Shown here one piece after another: positions 15,679-25,668 of a stretch of DNA of 64,000 bases. The first letter of the stretch is position 1; every line of letters starts with the position of its first letter. Source of the stretch: Kordia zhangzhouensis (GTDB taxonomy: Bacteria > Bacteroidota > Bacteroidia > Flavobacteriales > Flavobacteriaceae); NCBI RefSeq assembly GCF_001005305.1, contig NZ_LBMH01000005.1, forward strand, positions 62,001 through 126,000, given 5' to 3'. The notes beneath the pieces are model-generated. The model worked only from the letters and a program-made list of their open reading frames with translations. It was not told where the DNA came from and did no database searches. The position numbers and the translations under genes are program-made.

Positions 15679-17511
15679 TTATTGTTTACTGTCAATCCAT
15701 TCGTCTACCAAATTGCTTAAAACATTGAGAGGCACAGCACCATTGCTTAATACAACTTCATGAAATTCACGAATATCAAACTTGTTACCTAGTTTTTCAT
15801 TAGCATACTTTCTCAATTCAATAATTTTATTCATTCCTACTTTATAGGCTGTTGCTTGACTTGGCATTACAATGTGTCTTTCCACCATTTTTATAGCGTC
15901 TGACTTCGCATTTGGCGTATTGTTTACATAATAATCAATTCCTTGTTGACGCGTCCATTTTTTAGCATGAATTCCAGTATCAACCACTAATCGGCAAGCA
16001 CGCCAAAGTTCCATTGCTAAACGACCAAAATCTGAATATGGATCACCGTAAAAGCCCATTTCTTTTGGAATCAATTCAGAATATAGTCCCCAACCTTCTA
16101 CATAGGCTGTGTAACGTCCAAATTTTCTAAACATAGGAACATTTTGAAGTTCTTGCGCAATAGCAATTTGCATATGATGTCCCGGAATTCCCTCATGATA
16201 TGCCAATGCTTCCATTTGGTAGCTAGGCATTGCTTCCATTGCGTACATATTTGCATAATAGGTTCCCGGTCTTGAGCCATCTAATGCAGGTTGTTGATAA
16301 AATGCTTTTCCTGCAGATTTTTCGCGAAACGCTTCTACTGCTTTAACTTGAATATCAGCTCTAGGTTTTGTAATAAATAACTCGTTTAAACGAGATTTCA
16401 TACTATCAATAATTGCTGTAGCTTTATCCATGTATGCTTTTTTCCCTTCAAGAGTTGCAGGATAGTAAAACTGTGAATCCTTTTTCATGAAAGCAAAAAA
16501 CTCTTTCAATGAACCTTTAAATCCAACCTTATTTTTTATGAGATCCATTTCATGATGAATACGCTCTACTTCACGCAGTCCTAATTGGTGAATTTCTTCG
16601 GCGGTCATGTCAGTGGTTGTTGTACGCTGCAACGCTGTTTCATAAAATGCCGCTCCGTTTGGAAACTTCCATACACCATCATCCATTGTAGCTCTCTTTT
16701 TTTGCTCTTCTAGTAATGAAATTAAAGCGCTATAGGCTGGTTGTACTGACTGTAATAATGCGCTTTTAGCTTTTTCTTTAAGCTGTTCTTTTTCTATAGC
16801 ATTCACATCTAAGTTGGCTACTTTAGTGGTGAAATCTTCCCAAAGCGTACTGTTCTTCGAACTTGTATCGAAAGGCTTTCCTTGAATGATATTTCTTGAA
16901 TCATTAATTACATGTTCAAATACAAATTTAGGAGGCATAATCCCTGCTTCTTCACGTGCTTTTAAGTTTTGTTCTAATTGAGCAAACAGTTCTTTTAATC
17001 CATTTAAACGAGAAATATACGCTTCTGCATCACTTTTACTATTGATTTGATGCATATTGATTAAAAAAGCAGGAATTTCAGCTTGCATTCCATGCATTTG
17101 ATTCAAAGGATAATTGTATAATCTGTAGTTATCATCTTCAATGTGGTTTTGTAATTGCTGCTTATATAATTGCAAACTTAACACTGAAGATTCATCTAAT
17201 TTAGCAGTATTGATATTTGCATCAAGCCACTTTAATCGTTCTTTTGCCTTTTGCAAATGTTTTTCTGCTGCTTCAGGAGAAATATCATCCCATTTACCAT
17301 AGTCAGTCCTATCACCTATTCTGGTTTGCATCTCAGGAGAGTCTTTTAGGTCTTCTTTAAATTGCTCATGAAACCAATTATTGAGAAATGCAGAATGTTG
17401 TGCAATTTCATCATTTGTGTTTGTATCCTGAACTGTTTTTACTTTTTTTTCGCAAGAAGCCAAACCTATCAACACAAACCATACAACTATGCCTTTTATT
17501 ATATTTTTCAT
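15679..17511 (-). CDS. DUF885-family lipoprotein, probable metallopeptidase
   Basis: This 610-residue protein has a lipoprotein signal (VLIGLASCEKK, Cys at 20). It matches DUF885 proteins over its full length; these carry a metallopeptidase-like zinc motif, seen here as EALAYHEGIPGHHMQIAIA. Further family text is FPNGAAFYETALQRTTTTDM and YHEGIPGHH followed by YVEGWGLYSE. It is expected in the periplasm or on the outer membrane. Peptidase activity is inferred from the motif. The gene lies 15 bases after the DsbD-like gene and is probably co-transcribed with it. Confidence 0.88.
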   Translation of the reverse strand: MKNIIKGIVVWFVLIGLASCEKKVKTVQDTNTNDEIAQHSAFLNNWFHEQFKEDLKDSPEMQTRIGDRTDYGKWDDISPEAAEKHLQKAKERLKWLDANINTAKLDESSVLSLQLYKQQLQNHIEDDNYRLYNYPLNQMHGMQAEIPAFLINMHQINSKSDAEAYISRLNGLKELFAQLEQNLKAREEAGIMPPKFVFEHVINDSRNIIQGKPFDTSSKNSTLWEDFTTKVANLDVNAIEKEQLKEKAKSALLQSVQPAYSALISLLEEQKKRATMDDGVWKFPNGAAFYETALQRTTTTDMTAEEIHQLGLREVERIHHEMDLIKNKVGFKGSLKEFFAFMKKDSQFYYPATLEGKKAYMDKATAIIDSMKSRLNELFITKPRADIQVKAVEAFREKSAGKAFYQQPALDGSRPGTYYANMYAMEAMPSYQMEALAYHEGIPGHHMQIAIAQELQNVPMFRKFGRYTAYVEGWGLYSELIPKEMGFYGDPYSDFGRLAMELWRACRLVVDTGIHAKKWTRQQGIDYYVNNTPNAKSDAIKMVERHIVMPSQATAYKVGMNKIIELRKYANEKLGNKFDIREFHEVVLSNGAVPLNVLSNLVDEWIDSKQ

Positions 17512-17526
17512 AGAATTGAAGCTTCG

Positions 17527-19974
17527 TTATTTTTTCTTTTCAAAATTCTCAATACCCTTTTCTAACCAGTTTTTATATTTTTCACTATCTGGCGTGTATC
17601 CTACAGGTTTTTGCAACATTTCCATATTTGGTGATAGTAATACATAATAGGGTTGTGAGTTGTTATTAAAGTTTAATGTTTGTAATGTAGACAGTTTATC
17701 TCCATATGTTTTAATCTTTTTGATATTTCCGTTTCCTTTATCAAACTTGAATTTTTTATCTTCAGGCAATGGTTTTCTATCATCTACATAAAGAGAAATT
17801 AATATATAGTCTTCATTTAAAATATTGAATACGTCTGGCTGACTCCAAACTTGTTCTTCCATTTTACGACAGTTCACACATGCCCAACCTGTAAAATCAA
17901 GCATAATAGGCTTGTTCTCTTTTTTTGCTACTGCAATTCCTTCGTCTAAATCTTTATAGCATGGCAATCCTAACGGACAATCGCCATGTTCAGTGTTTTC
18001 AACTCCTGCTTGTTGATCGTATAAGCTATAGAATAACGGAGGAGGAAATCCGCTAAGCAATTTTAAGTTAGCATACTTTGTATTGGTCAACCCAGGAATT
18101 AGATATAGTACTAATGCTACTACCAAAATTCCAAACGAAATTCTTCCAAAGCTTAACTTTTTGAGAGGACTATCATGTGGGAATTTAAGTTTTCCAAAAA
18201 TGTATAATACTAAGCCAATGCCTAATACAACCCAAATTCCTATAAATATTTCTCTTTTTAAAATTCCCCAATGCGATACTAAATCTGCATTAGATAAGAA
18301 TTTCATCGCCAACGCCAATTCAATAAACCCTAATACTACTTTTACCGAATTCAACCAACCTCCAGAACGCGGTAGAGAATTTAACCATTTAGGAAACATA
18401 GCAAATAGCGTAAAAGGTAATGCTAAAGCCAAACCAAATCCACTCATTCCCATAGTCAATTTCATAGCTGGATCTCCTGCTGCAAGCGTTGTACTTCCTA
18501 ATAAAGCTCCCAAAATTGGCCCTGTACATGAAAATGAAACAATAACCAATACCAAAGCCATTAAGAAAATTCCAATTGCGCCACCAATTGTATTTGCTTT
18601 AGAGTCTAATGAGTTACTCCACGAAGCTGGCAATGTAAGTTCAAAGTATCCAAAGAAGGAAAATGCAAAAACTACAAAAACCACGAAGAATACGACATTT
18701 AGTGTCGCATTTGTCGATACGTTATTCAAAATTTCCGGATCTAAAGAATCTAATACGTGAAATGGTAAACTTAATAAAAAGTAAATCAAGAAGATAAAGA
18801 AACCATACAACATTGAATTGAATAGTCCTTTTTGTGTATTGGCTCCACTTTTTGTAAAAAATGAAACCGTTAAAGGAATCATTGGGAATACACATGGCGT
18901 CAATAAAGCAATTAACCCTCCTAAAAATCCTAAGAAGAAAATTGTCAAATTACTCTTTTCTCCTATTTCAGATTCATCTTTAAAATCTTCTTTCCCTGTT
19001 ACACCTAAGTCTAACTCATTAGATAACTGAATGTCTTTTTCTGTAAGTTCTACATGTTGTTTAGCAACAACTGTAGAGTTGTCTAAAGGAATTGAAAACT
19101 CAACTCCTGTAGGAGGTAAACACTTTTCGTCATCACATACCATGTAAACAACTTCTGCGTTAATTACCTTTGTATTGGCATCATTTAGCTTAATTTTTTG
19201 AGTAAATGTAGCTTCCTTTTCATAAAAAGAAATATTCATTTGAAAAACCTTGTCAAATACATCTTTGGTAGGAGATTCCTGAACAGTATCCACTAACTCA
19301 TATGCTTCTCCTGTATTTTCAAAAGTAAACTCTGTAGGAAAAGGACCTAAGTCTCCATAATTGCGTTGTGAATATAAGTGCCATTTATCTTCTATAGAAG
19401 CTTTAAAAACAACCTCATATTCAGTATCTGATAATTTCTTTACCGATGTTTTCCACTGTACAGGGTCAAATACTTTGGATTTTTCATTTTGAAAAAGTCC
19501 TTTGCTCTCCTCTACGCGTCCTGGTAGTTGAAATGTAAATTCTTTATCTCCAAGTACACATTTTTCGTCATCACAAGATTGATAAATTACCTCTGAAGTA
19601 ATACTGGCTAATTTAGGATTTAACACTTCTATTTTTTGAGTAAACGTGGCTGTTCCTTTAAAATAAGTTAGCTCTGCTTGAAAAACCTTATCAAACTTAG
19701 TAATACCTTTACTTTCTTGAGATTTCCCTATTAATTTAAAGTCATTAATTTGCTGAATAGAATCGTACATAAATTCAGTTGGAAACCCACTATTCTCTTC
19801 CAAATATTGTGAGTACAACCTCCATTTTTCATCTATTTCAGCTTTGTAAATAAGATTAAATTCTGTGTCTGAGAGTTGTTCAATTTCTGTAGTCCACTTT
19901 ACAGGATCAATTTCTTGTGCTTTAACTGTAAAAGTTATGACACATAAAAGTAAAAGTGTGAGTAATTTTTTCAT
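17527..19974 (-). CDS. dsbD: DsbD-like thiol:disulfide reductase with doubled N-terminal domain
   Basis: This 815-residue protein has a signal peptide, two tandem DsbD-alpha-like domains (about 22-155 and 165-300), a membrane domain of about eight helices (about 340-630) and a C-terminal thioredoxin domain with CVNC at 699-702 (FTGWACVNCRKME). DsbD passes electrons from cytoplasmic thioredoxin to periplasmic substrates such as cytochrome c maturation and disulfide isomerases. Each N-terminal unit keeps a CDDEKC pair. A doubled alpha domain is unusual, since E. coli DsbD has one. It is downstream of tilS by 83 bases. Confidence 0.88.
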   Translation of the reverse strand: MKKLLTLLLLCVITFTVKAQEIDPVKWTTEIEQLSDTEFNLIYKAEIDEKWRLYSQYLEENSGFPTEFMYDSIQQINDFKLIGKSQESKGITKFDKVFQAELTYFKGTATFTQKIEVLNPKLASITSEVIYQSCDDEKCVLGDKEFTFQLPGRVEESKGLFQNEKSKVFDPVQWKTSVKKLSDTEYEVVFKASIEDKWHLYSQRNYGDLGPFPTEFTFENTGEAYELVDTVQESPTKDVFDKVFQMNISFYEKEATFTQKIKLNDANTKVINAEVVYMVCDDEKCLPPTGVEFSIPLDNSTVVAKQHVELTEKDIQLSNELDLGVTGKEDFKDESEIGEKSNLTIFFLGFLGGLIALLTPCVFPMIPLTVSFFTKSGANTQKGLFNSMLYGFFIFLIYFLLSLPFHVLDSLDPEILNNVSTNATLNVVFFVVFVVFAFSFFGYFELTLPASWSNSLDSKANTIGGAIGIFLMALVLVIVSFSCTGPILGALLGSTTLAAGDPAMKLTMGMSGFGLALALPFTLFAMFPKWLNSLPRSGGWLNSVKVVLGFIELALAMKFLSNADLVSHWGILKREIFIGIWVVLGIGLVLYIFGKLKFPHDSPLKKLSFGRISFGILVVALVLYLIPGLTNTKYANLKLLSGFPPPLFYSLYDQQAGVENTEHGDCPLGLPCYKDLDEGIAVAKKENKPIMLDFTGWACVNCRKMEEQVWSQPDVFNILNEDYILISLYVDDRKPLPEDKKFKFDKGNGNIKKIKTYGDKLSTLQTLNFNNNSQPYYVLLSPNMEMLQKPVGYTPDSEKYKNWLEKGIENFEKKK

Positions 19975-20057
19975 CTGGTGATACTTTTTTTTCTAATTGT
20001 CAGATGGAATTTGTCAATCGTCATGTTTCTTATTTTTTAACATCTTTTTGACTCATT

Positions 20058-21368
20058 TCATTGCAATGTTAGCTTAATAATAGTGTTAGTTGGTTGGGTT
20101 ATTTTATATCGATTATCTGAGCGTTTCCCGATAATCCATACAATATCATTTTCGTTACAAAGCAGCCATTGTTGTTCTTTTTCAATCAGTGAATACTTTT
20201 CATCTTTAAAGTACTTGCTCAATTTCTTTTTTCCCTTCATTCCCACTGGATAAAAATAGTCTCCTTTTTGCCATTTTCTTACGATTAAAGGAAATTTTAA
20301 CATCTCTTTATCCAAATAAAGAACGGTGTTTGAAGTGTTAGTAATCTGAGTTACTTCTTCAATGTGTAACTGAATAGGTTTTTGTATGCTTGATATTAAA
20401 TTTGGAATTAAAAATTCCGTCGATTGTTCATTTTCTGATTGTCTTTGTAACAGTAAATACTCTCTATTTTTGATTAAACGAAATTCTTTTGAAAATATTT
20501 GCTTCCCTGTTTGTCCTTCTAATAAATCTATAACATCAGTCCAAGAAGTAAATCCATACACTTTTAACAACTCGTATAAATACGCTTTAGGATGCGATAA
20601 ATTATGGATTGTAGCAATCTTTATTTGATATATATCTTCAGATATTTTTTTTACGAGTTTTTCTCTGAGTTTTGTAATTGTATCCTTTATAATAAATTCA
20701 CTTTCACGCAGATGCTCTTGAGTTTTCTCAAAATTAGCCAAAAATGATGGATGCAATTCTTTTAATTTCGGAACAATTTCATGACGAATTTTATTACGAA
20801 CATATTTAGTGGAAGCATTACTACTATCTTCCCTCCATGATAACTGCTTCGCTTCTGCAAATTTCTGAATTTCGCTTCGAGAAAAAGCTAATAACGGACG
20901 TATTATATTTCCATTTTGCTCAGGAATTCCTGTCAACCCTTCTATTCCGGTTCCTCTTGACAAATTGATTAAAAAAGTCTCTAGCATATCATCTTTATGA
21001 TGTGCTGTAAGAATAAAATCATAATTAAATTCTTTGATAAGCTCTTGAAACCAATCGTAACGCAATTTTCGAGCTGCCATTTGGATAGATATTTTATGCT
21101 CATTCGCATACATTTCTGTATTGAATCTTTGTATATGTGTCAACACTTTCAGTTCGTTCGCTAAAGTCGCAACGAATACTTCGTCTTGATCACTTTCGGC
21201 ATCTCTCAATTGAAAGTTACAATGAGCTATCGCAAAAGAAAAAGTAGCTTCAGAACATATTTTTGCCAATACAACACTATCCAATCCACCACTCACAGCG
21301 ACTAGCAATTTTTTCTGTGTTAAAAAAGGAAAGTGTGTTGTAATATGTTTTGTAAAATTCTCTAGCAA
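20058..21368 (-). CDS. tilS: tRNA(Ile)-lysidine synthase
   Basis: This is a 436-residue TilS, which uses ATP and lysine to convert C34 of the minor tRNA-Ile(CAU) to lysidine so that it reads AUA. The PP-loop SGGLDS lies at 26-31 and HHKDDMLETFLINLSRGTG at about 131-149. The C-terminal domain (MLKFPLIVRKWQKGDYFYPV) is also typical. Length agrees with the family. It lies upstream of the DsbD-like gene, a common flavobacterial arrangement. Confidence 0.95.
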   Translation of the reverse strand: MLENFTKHITTHFPFLTQKKLLVAVSGGLDSVVLAKICSEATFSFAIAHCNFQLRDAESDQDEVFVATLANELKVLTHIQRFNTEMYANEHKISIQMAARKLRYDWFQELIKEFNYDFILTAHHKDDMLETFLINLSRGTGIEGLTGIPEQNGNIIRPLLAFSRSEIQKFAEAKQLSWREDSSNASTKYVRNKIRHEIVPKLKELHPSFLANFEKTQEHLRESEFIIKDTITKLREKLVKKISEDIYQIKIATIHNLSHPKAYLYELLKVYGFTSWTDVIDLLEGQTGKQIFSKEFRLIKNREYLLLQRQSENEQSTEFLIPNLISSIQKPIQLHIEEVTQITNTSNTVLYLDKEMLKFPLIVRKWQKGDYFYPVGMKGKKKLSKYFKDEKYSLIEKEQQWLLCNENDIVWIIGKRSDNRYKITQPTNTIIKLTLQ

Positions 21369-21461
21369 ACGAATAGGCTTAACAGAGTAAATCCCTTATT
21401 ATACTTAGTTTCCCAAAGATAATTAAATAGCCGAATTTTCAAATAAAACGACTTAGAAATG

Positions 21462-22796
21462 TTAGTTTTCTAATGCTTCACGCATCGCTTTTGCTTTTAA
21501 CAAACATTCCTCATATTCTTTCTCTGGAATAGACTTTGCTGTAATTGCTCCACCAACCGAATAGGAAACATATTTTTTAATTTTGTCATATAAAATTGTA
21601 CGAATTACTACATTGAAGTCAAAATCATTATTTGGAGTAAAATATCCTATTGCACCTGAGTAAATTCCTCGTTTGGTTTCCTCTAAGTTTTCAATAATCT
21701 GCATAGCAGAAATTTTTGGCGCACCTGTCATACTTCCCATTGGAAAAGTAGTTTTCAGAATCTCTATTGGATTTTGTGTTTCTGCTACTTCAGATACTAC
21801 GGTAGATATCATTTGATGAACTTGCGGAAAAGAGTATATTTTACAAAGTTCTTCTACTTTTACGCTTCCTTTCATTGCCGTTTTAGAAAGATCATTTCGT
21901 ACCAAATCAACAATCATGATATTTTCCGCACGTTCTTTCTCATCTGTCTGCAATTGGGTTGCAATTTTTTGATCCTCCATAGGGTTTTTCAATCGTTTTG
22001 CGGTTCCTTTAATGGGTTGAGAAATGACTTTGGTTCCTTTTTTTTGAATATACCGTTCTGGAGAAGCTGATAAAATGAATTGATTATTTAAACGTATGTA
22101 TGTAGCAAATGGAGGCTTTGAGATTGAATTTAAGTGAATATAGGTTGAAAGTGGATCAATTTCAGCGTTTTCAGCATAAAACTCTTGACAGAAATTAGCT
22201 TCATAAATATCCCCTCGATGAATATGTGCTAACATTTGCGTCACTTTCTCATAGTATTCATCTTTATGAATACGAAGTTTTATTTTAGGACGCTCTTCTT
22301 TATTGGAAGCAGAATGTGAAAATAAAGACTGGTCAATTTCACTTGAAAGAATAGTTTTTAAATCATCTTCCAATTCATCATCAACCATTGGTAAATACTG
22401 AACTTCTAATGTATTATTTTTTAAGAGAAATAATTTTTTAGGTTGAAAAAAGTACAATTCTGGAAATTCAAGTCCGTCATAATTTTGAGACACTAAATTC
22501 TTTTCTACATCATTTTTCAAGTCATATGATAAGTAGCCAAAAATCCAATCATTGGTCAACTGTTGATACTCTTGTAATTTTTGAAAAGCGTTTACATAAT
22601 CTGTTTGCAAAAGTGTAAGCGCTTCTACTGCTAAGATTGCATCATAGTTACTGTTTTTTGAATGATAATCGTTAGAATCAAGCCAAATTATTTCATCAAA
22701 TTGCTGACTCCAAAGCAGTAACTGCTGCTTTATTTTTTGAGGATTCTGAAGGGAAATTGTTTTAGTAACTCTCAAGTATGCACATTTAAAATGCAA
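21462..22796 (-). CDS. pabB: aminodeoxychorismate synthase component I
   Basis: This 444-residue chorismate-binding enzyme (PabB/TrpE family) makes 4-amino-4-deoxychorismate for folate. The C-terminal chorismate-binding domain contains YEANFCQEFYAENAE, FILSASPERYIQKKGTKVIS, PIKGTAKR, ENIMIVDLVRNDL, and TFPMGSMTGAPKISAMQIIE. PIKGT is the PabB-type variant of the motif. The alternative, anthranilate synthase TrpE, is less likely from this motif and the lack of trp neighbours. The glutaminase subunit is not in the window. Confidence 0.9.
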   Translation of the reverse strand: MHFKCAYLRVTKTISLQNPQKIKQQLLLWSQQFDEIIWLDSNDYHSKNSNYDAILAVEALTLLQTDYVNAFQKLQEYQQLTNDWIFGYLSYDLKNDVEKNLVSQNYDGLEFPELYFFQPKKLFLLKNNTLEVQYLPMVDDELEDDLKTILSSEIDQSLFSHSASNKEERPKIKLRIHKDEYYEKVTQMLAHIHRGDIYEANFCQEFYAENAEIDPLSTYIHLNSISKPPFATYIRLNNQFILSASPERYIQKKGTKVISQPIKGTAKRLKNPMEDQKIATQLQTDEKERAENIMIVDLVRNDLSKTAMKGSVKVEELCKIYSFPQVHQMISTVVSEVAETQNPIEILKTTFPMGSMTGAPKISAMQIIENLEETKRGIYSGAIGYFTPNNDFDFNVVIRTILYDKIKKYVSYSVGGAITAKSIPEKEYEECLLKAKAMREALEN

Positions 22797-23108
22797 ATTT
22801 CTTAATTAATGTCCGTACTGCCAAATGTTTGTTTGCAAGTTAATTTTTATAGATGTAATCTTTATAATAGGCGATACAACATATCATTAAAAAAAAATAA
22901 TAATTGATTTTCAATATTTTAAAAACAGCCCTTATTTTTCATTGAGTATTAAAATCCCGAAGAAAAGTACTCTTTTTAAAAGCACCGTATGCAAGTAAAG
23001 CTTTAGTAACTGTTCCAGTTTGAATAGAAAACTAGAAAAAATTCACAAAATGATACAAAACCCTATGCAACAGTGTAAGAATACTGTACTGCGGTGAAGA
23101 AAAGTATA
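22797..23108. other. intergenic region with no gene recognised
   Basis: There is no convincing short ORF, RNA gene or repeat between pabB and the aconitase terminator. It is AT-rich and must hold the pabB promoter; I could not find a clean TAnnTTTG box for it. Confidence 0.5.
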
Positions 23109-23143
23109 AAAAAGCTCTGAATTTTCATTCAGAGCTTTTTTTA
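23109..23143 (-). terminator. terminator after aconitase
   Basis: AAGCTCTGAA and TTCAGAGCTT form a near-perfect stem with A and T runs on both sides, just beyond the aconitase stop on the minus strand. It can work in both directions. Confidence 0.85.
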
Positions 23144-23159
23144 TATAGTGTTTTGTTAG

Positions 23160-25427
23160 TTACGAAGCGTTTTGTTCTTTAATTAAGTTTAATGCAGAAC
23201 CTGCTTTGTACCAATCAATTTGACTTTGATTGTACGTATGATTAGCCTTAATCATATCTTTACTACCATCTGCATGTACCACTTCAATGGTTAATGGTGT
23301 ATCAGGAGCAAATTTATTTAGATCTAAGAAGTTAAAAGTATCATCTTCTTGAATAAGGTTATAATCATTTTCATTAACAAATGTAAGTGCCAACATTCCT
23401 TGTTTTTTCAAGTTTGTTTCGTGAATACGAGCAAACGATTTTACAAGTACAGCAGCTACTCCTAAATGTCTTGGTTGCATTGCAGCATGCTCACGAGAAG
23501 ATCCCTCTCCATAGTTGTGATCTCCAACTACTATGGTTTTGATTCCTGCAGCTTTGTAAGCACGTTGCACATCTGGAACACCTCCGTATTCTCCGTCTAA
23601 TTGACTTTTTACAAAGTTTGTCTTTTTATTGAATGCATTTACTGCCCCAATTAACGTGTTATTTGCAATGTTATCTAAATGCCCACGGAAACGCAACCAA
23701 GGTCCTGCCATTGAAATATGGTCAGTCGTACATTTCCCAAACGCCTTAATCAATAATTTAGCGCCTGTAATATCATTGCCAATTGGTTCAAAAGGAGTTA
23801 GCAATTGTAGACGTTCAGAATCATCAGCTACTGAAACTACTACATTACTTCCGTCTTCAACTGGGGCAAGGTATCCATTATCTTCCACATCAAAACCTTT
23901 TGGAGGTAATTCCCAACCTGTTGGTTCATCTAACATTACTTCTTCTCCGTTTTCGTTGATTAGCTTATCTGTAATTGGATTAAAATCTAATCGTCCCGCA
24001 ATTGCAATTGCAGCTGTGATTTCTGGAGAAGCTACGAATGCATGTGTATTTGGGTTTCCATCAGCACGTTTTGCAAAGTTTCTGTTGAACGAGTGCACAA
24101 TACTGTTTTTTGGAGCATTTTTCGGATCACTGTAACGTGCCCATTGTCCAATACATGGTCCACAAGCATTGGTAAATATTTTTGCATCTAATTTTTCAAA
24201 CACATCTAAAATTCCATCACGCTCGGCAGTATATCTAACTTGCTCAGAACCAGGGTTTATACCAAATTCTGCTTTTGTTTTTAGTCCTTTATCTAATGCT
24301 TGTTGTGCAATAGAAGCTGCTCTAGACAAATCTTCATAAGAAGAGTTTGTACAAGAGCCTATTAATCCCCATTCTACTTGCAATGGCCAATCATTTTTGA
24401 TAGCCTTATCAGTCATTGTTCCTACTGGTGTAGCCAAATCTGGAGTAAATGGTCCGTTTAAGTGAGGTAATAATTCCGATAAGTTAATTTCTATTACTTG
24501 GTCAAAATATTGCTCTGGGTTTGCATATACTTCAGTATCTCCTGTTAAATAGTCTTTTACCTCATTTGCAGCATCAGCGACTTCTGCTCTATCAGTAGCA
24601 CGCAAGTAACGCTCCATAGACGCATCGTATCCAAAAGTAGAAGTAGTTGCTCCAATTTCAGCCCCCATATTACAGATTGTTCCTTTCCCTGTACATGACA
24701 TAGAAACGGCTCCTGGTCCAAAATATTCAACAATAGCTCCTGTTCCTCCTTTTGCAGAAACAATACCTGCTACTTTTAAAATTACATCTTTCGGTGCAGT
24801 CCACCCCGAAAGTTTTCCTGTTAACTTTACACCTATCAATTTAGGAAACTTTAATTCCCAAGGCATTCCAGCCATTACATCCACTGCATCTGCACCACCA
24901 ACTCCAACAGCTACCATTCCTAATCCACCAGCATTTACGGTGTGTGAATCGGTTCCTATCATCATTCCACCAGGAAAAGCATAGTTTTCTAAAACTACTT
25001 GGTGAATGATTCCTGCACCTGGCTTCCAGAATCCTATTCCATATTTGTTTGATACTGACTCTAAGAAATTGAATACTTCACTGCTATTGTTCATGGCAGA
25101 CTGTAAATCAGCACTTGCACCAACTTTTGCTTGAATCAAGTGATCACAATGCACCGTAGTAGGCACTGCTACTTTGTTTTTTCCAGCTTGCATAAATTGC
25201 AATAACGCCATTTGCGCAGTTGCATCTTGACATGCAATACGGTCTGGAGCAAAATCTACATAATCTTTTCCTCGTACAAATGCCTTGTTTGGCATTCCAT
25301 CCCACAAGTGAGCGTATAATATTTTTTCTGAAAGAGTTAATGGTTTACCAGTAATTTCACGCGCTTTATCTACACGCTCTACTATTGTTTCGTAAACCTT
25401 TTTTATCATATCAATATCAAAGGCCAT
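23160..25427 (-). CDS. acn: aconitate hydratase
   Basis: This 755-residue aconitase isomerises citrate to isocitrate in the TCA cycle. Length and sequence are of the mitochondrial type, not AcnA/IRP or AcnB. The 4Fe-4S ligands are Cys359 ([12 protein letters not shown]), Cys422 and Cys425 ([12 protein letters not shown]). Substrate-binding segments are PTTVHCDH (89-96), [11 protein letters not shown] (158-168) and, in the swivel domain, [15 protein letters not shown]. It is monocistronic: a promoter lies at 25467-25494 and terminators lie on both sides. Confidence 0.96.
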   Translation of the reverse strand: MAFDIDMIKKVYETIVERVDKAREITGKPLTLSEKILYAHLWDGMPNKAFVRGKDYVDFAPDRIACQDATAQMALLQFMQAGKNKVAVPTTVHCDHLIQAKVGASADLQSAMNNSSEVFNFLESVSNKYGIGFWKPGAGIIHQVVLENYAFPGGMMIGTDSHTVNAGGLGMVAVGVGGADAVDVMAGMPWELKFPKLIGVKLTGKLSGWTAPKDVILKVAGIVSAKGGTGAIVEYFGPGAVSMSCTGKGTICNMGAEIGATTSTFGYDASMERYLRATDRAEVADAANEVKDYLTGDTEVYANPEQYFDQVIEINLSELLPHLNGPFTPDLATPVGTMTDKAIKNDWPLQVEWGLIGSCTNSSYEDLSRAASIAQQALDKGLKTKAEFGINPGSEQVRYTAERDGILDVFEKLDAKIFTNACGPCIGQWARYSDPKNAPKNSIVHSFNRNFAKRADGNPNTHAFVASPEITAAIAIAGRLDFNPITDKLINENGEEVMLDEPTGWELPPKGFDVEDNGYLAPVEDGSNVVVSVADDSERLQLLTPFEPIGNDITGAKLLIKAFGKCTTDHISMAGPWLRFRGHLDNIANNTLIGAVNAFNKKTNFVKSQLDGEYGGVPDVQRAYKAAGIKTIVVGDHNYGEGSSREHAAMQPRHLGVAAVLVKSFARIHETNLKKQGMLALTFVNENDYNLIQEDDTFNFLDLNKFAPDTPLTIEVVHADGSKDMIKANHTYNQSQIDWYKAGSALNLIKEQNAS

Positions 25428-25466
25428 ATATTTCTTTTTTAGTGTTTAGAAAGTCCTGCGAAATTA

Positions 25467-25494
25467 CAAAATTATCTTTGTTTTTAAAAATCAA
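25467..25494 (-). promoter_or_regulatory. aconitase promoter
   Basis: On the minus strand a -33 TTG (25494-25492) is followed after 17 bases by TAATTTTG (25474-25467), an exact TAnnTTTG -7 box, about 40 bases upstream of the aconitase ATG. Spacing is as expected for Bacteroidota sigma-A promoters. Confidence 0.65.
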
Positions 25495-25570
25495 CAATAT
25501 ACCATTATTTTAAGCTTATAATTTTTATTGATTTTTAGATTTTATTGAATTTTATTTAAAATAAAACAAA

Positions 25571-25615
25571 AAAAAAGCTTCAAATTACGAAATTGATAAT
25601 TTGAAGCTTTTTTTT
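25571..25615. terminator. bidirectional hairpin upstream of the aconitase gene
   Basis: AAAAAAGCTTCAAATTA and TAATTTGAAGCTTTTTT form a 17-bp AT-rich stem around a 9-base loop. On the minus strand it follows the moxR stop at 25669 by about 50 bases and would end the PPIase-moxR transcript. Confidence 0.8.
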
Positions 25616-25668
25616 GATGCAATTGATTTTAAATAAACATTGTACATCAATATTTATAAAACATTATT

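Noticed and set aside
18083-18760. 225-codon ORF antisense to the DsbD-like gene
   Set aside because: It lies wholly within a well-recognised gene on the other strand; its composition is that of a reverse-complement shadow.
23629-24135. 168-codon ORF antisense to aconitase
   Set aside because: A shadow of a highly conserved enzyme gene, without domain or signal of its own.
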